A DNA stretch of 64,000 nucleotides, taken from assembly GCA_030549335.1 (NCBI GenBank), contig CM060195.1, positions 49,261,975 to 49,325,974 on the forward strand, read 5' to 3'. Position numbers and translations under genes: made by a program. This DNA is from Pontederia crassipes. Its lineage: Eukaryota > Streptophyta > Magnoliopsida > Commelinales > Pontederiaceae. Shown here piece after piece: positions 61,300 to 64,000 of the stretch. The notes under the pieces are model-generated. The model had not been told where the DNA came from, made no database searches, and saw only the letters and a program-made list of their open reading frames with translations. How positions within the stretch are numbered: position 1 is the stretch's first letter; each line of letters opens with the position of its first letter.

Positions 61300-63189
61300 C
61301 CTTCCTTTTACTAATCTTCGCGGCCAATCGCAGAGATCGCCTCTCCGGATCTTGGACTCGCGAATTAATCGTTGTTTGTTCTTGCTGCTGCGGTGATAGG
61401 CGAGGCGTCCGAGGACTCGTTCCCGGAATAGCACTAAATGGGAATAGGGATAATTAAGCGCAGCTGCGCAAGGGAAGCAAAGCAAAGAGCAGAGCGAGAA
61501 GCAGATGGGAGCGAATAGACGAGGGGAGGACACTAAAAAGAATAAGGTTTTATTCTCACACCCACTTGTGCTTTTTTTTTTCATCAACTGTTTTAGGTTT
61601 TAACCAAATAACATAATTACTATACTAAAAGAATTTACCAAGACGTAATTTTAAGCTTTTTTTTTTGCTTAATTTTTACCTCGGGAATATTAGTAAAAAA
61701 AATAAGAAAAAGGAGGAGAGGCGAAATGATGCGAAACAGAAATGGGGACAGGGGAACCGTACGGTCACCAGGAGCAGTTTTCTGATCGCTCCTTTTTAAA
61801 AATTTTTCTCTTTCTCGTTTATTTATTTAAGGTAGGGTCCGGGAGGAGGGCGAAATTTGCATGGGGAGACAGCTGGGCTTTGAGGTCCGTGCGGACCATC
61901 CGATTCGCTGGAGCGCGAATATTGACGTCCACCTATTCGGGCCGGCCAAGCTTATCCGCACCTCCTGGTAAGCTGCCACGTATCCCAACCATATTTATTC
62001 CATTTTATTTTACTTGCCCTATTTTTAAAAGTGATAGAGGGGTCCCCAATATTTTTCCCATCTTTTTGTTCTTTCAAAAAATAATAATAATTAGCGCTGT
62101 ATTAACGAGTGCCGTACGTAGGCCAGTAGATAGATGGATGGTAGAGCGAGGTGAGTAAACATAAACAATAATCAAGTGGGGCCCGCGTCCACGGTGGCGC
62201 TCCCGCGCACGAGCGCTGGGACCCGCCGAGTCGGGGTTAGAGAGTGGCACAGGGGCCCGCGTGGGTGTGAATACGGCAGGAGGGTGGTGGAGCCCACACA
62301 CACCATCCCTCGCGGTCACGGGGGAGGAGCGCGGAGAGAGAGAGAGAGAGAAAAGAGCACCAAGGCGTCCCCCACCACCGCACCACACCACCACCGTCTT
62401 GTCGTGCCGTCCGGGCTCCTCCTAAGAATCGGGTGCGCTGGCCGTTACGTTACGGATGGCTTCTGCGCCTGGTGACGGCATCCGTAACTGCCTCCTTAAA
62501 TTTCTCTCTAGGACGAGGCTTCTCCTTTCTGTGTCGTTTTTGTTTTCTCTCCCTTCGTCAATAAATCCCGCCGGCGGCAACGGCGGCGGCTGCCGGCATC
62601 ATATAGCGCTCGGTTTCGGTACCCGTTATCGTCGTCGCATGCTGATGCTCGATGACGACCGCCGTCACTCCTCCCCGGTGTCCACTGGAAATAATATGGG
62701 AACACCATTTTGCTTCACATTTTTTTGGCTAGTCTGCAAATGATTCAATTTAAGAGCGCTGAACGCAAATTAAAAATCGAATTTAACTAATTCGATTAGA
62801 TTTATTTAGTATATTCTTTCTAAGACTCAAACTTGAAATCTTACTTAAACAACGAGTTTCTGGATTAGTTAAGTCAGATATGCACAAGGCAAAACATGCT
62901 CTATTTGCTTGATCTCTAGTTAGCTTATTTTCATTTGATGGATATCTCAAGTTTGATTATTTTGTTGCCTTTGTAAAATGTTCCTCCCTCGGAATCTCCT
63001 CCACCATAATTACAGTGTCACTAGGACTAAACAAAAAAAAAAAGATAAATAAATACTCTCCAAACGAGTGATAATAAAAAATTAATGGAAGGAGGTATTT
63101 TTCTATTGTTTAATTAAAATGATTGGGTTTAACTTGCAGACCAACCAAGTCTCAGTGTTGAATCTCGACCTTGCTACTGAATTTATATA
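61300..63189. other. 5' leader and promoter region of the DELLA gene
   Basis: The stretch up to about 61590 is open in frame with the DELLA gene and likely leader. Further upstream lie a (GA)n run near 62335-62352 and GC-rich patches with no convincing gene. The interval ends at the start of another LTR. Confidence 0.5.
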
Positions 63190-64000
63190 TGTAACGACCC
63201 AATTTTTTAGAGTTAGAAAAATAATATTTTATTATTTATTTTAAGAAAAATGATCATTAATATTATTATAATAAATAATTTCGAAAATAAAAGAAAATAG
63301 GGGAGGAGTTTAATTAAGGATAAAAATGTATTATGGGATATTTATTTAAATTCGGAATTATTTAATTATTAAAATAAATCAAAATTGTTAAAAGGGATTA
63401 ATTAAAAAATTAAATTTGATTAGGATTGTAAGTTATAGATGAATTGGAGATAAAGATTTAAGAGCCCTATAAATAAATTCTTAGAGTCGATCGTCAAAAG
63501 AATTTTCTTCTCTATGGGTTCTTGGTGTCCGACGGCAGAGACATGGCAAGGCATGATTCAACGTCGAACGACTACGAGGTACGTAGGGGAGATTCCATTT
63601 TTATTGTGTCGTAATATGTTAGGTGCAATCTAGTTTGGGATTAGAATTATTACGGCCGCAATATTTATTTGCTATTGCATCGTAAAGTTTTACAACGCAA
63701 TTTAATTTTAAATTAGAAGTATTACGACCGTAAATTTGTTTGGCCGTAATTTTCTGTTCCGGCCGTCAAGGGAGAGAATAGTAGAGTTTTACGACCGAAA
63801 AAAGGGTGGAGAGAGAAGTAGAAAAAAAGGGGTGTTACGGCCGAAGAGTTAGGGTTTTCGGCCGTAATGGAATAGAGAGAGAAAGATGAAAAAAAAAGGT
63901 GTTTACGGCCGAAGATTTAGAGTTTTCGGCCGTAATGGAATAGAGAGGTAGAGAATTTCGGCCGTAATGGAATAAAGAGGTAGATAGAGAAAAAGGAATG
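63190..64000 (+). mobile_element. Start of a second, related LTR, cut by the window edge
   Basis: It begins tgtaacgacccaatttttta, like the LTRs of the TR-GAG element (tgtaacaccccacg), and shares their order of blocks: an AT-rich part with cgaaaataaaagaaaa, a similar ggattaattaa stretch, a TATA-like cctataaataaa near 63468, then a GC-richer purine-bearing leader. The right part has repeated ttacggccgaa and ttttcggccgtaatggaata units (63835-63990). Identity is too low for the same subfamily. The far end is outside the window. Confidence 0.7.

Noticed and set aside
61300..61587. Starting the DELLA protein at 61587
   Set aside because: The family start MKSEYPG at 61299 matches monocot DELLA proteins, and the upstream residues resemble no part of the family.

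Overview
This is a plant nuclear genome window. Genes carry GT-AG introns, long AT-rich intergenic tracts separate them, and the transposons are of plant type (Ty3-like LTR element, Ty1-copia and L1/RTE LINE relics, a tRNA-derived SINE, hAT- and Mutator-like elements). Two genes, the bHLH and the DELLA, are much more GC-rich than their surroundings. The DELLA starts MKSEYPG, like monocot SLR1-type proteins, so I infer a monocot, probably not a grass; I cannot name the species.

Five protein genes are well supported. (1) 988-4293 (-): a calcineurin-like metallophosphoesterase with a membrane C-terminus (At3g03305/TMEM62-like), interrupted by a frameshift. (2) 12766-14820 (-): a two-exon bHLH factor of the bHLH30 type. 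(3) 25505-26282 (+): a four-exon secretory phospholipase A2 (PLA2-alpha type). (4) 34269-42931 (+): a 13-exon TOC64/OEP64 gene (amidase-like plus TPR). (5) 59230-61299 (-): an intronless DELLA/GRAS gibberellin repressor. A possible 66-residue secreted peptide gene (48443-48842, -) and a degraded tRNA-Asp(GUC) copy (26778-26849, -) are weaker calls.

Most of the rest is mobile DNA. The clearest element is a complete 7.45-kb LTR retrotransposon (50402-57851) with two nearly identical 2.8-kb LTRs, a 5-bp target duplication, a tRNA-iMet-type primer site, an intact gag ORF and no pol, which is a TR-GAG arrangement. A diverged relative begins at 63190 and runs off the window, so the DELLA gene lies between two related LTRs. 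Smaller insertions with visible target duplications are an RTE-type 3' end (8241-8772), an hAT-like element (21292-21840), a SINE (29554-29706) and a 63-bp RTE/Au-type tail inside a TOC64 intron (39750-39812). Long foldbacks lie at 31082-31820 and 47372-48152, a short MITE-like element at 27515-27716, and a perfect 27-bp hairpin inside TOC64 intron 11.

The genes are not a pathway cluster. They act separately in gibberellin signalling (DELLA), transcription (bHLH), lipid hydrolysis in the secretory system (PLA2), organelle protein import (TOC64) and an uncharacterised phosphoesterase role. Exon boundaries were set by hand from GT-AG sites, reading-frame phase and remembered family conservation; no alignment was run. 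I found no CRISPR array, rRNA or clear miRNA precursor.
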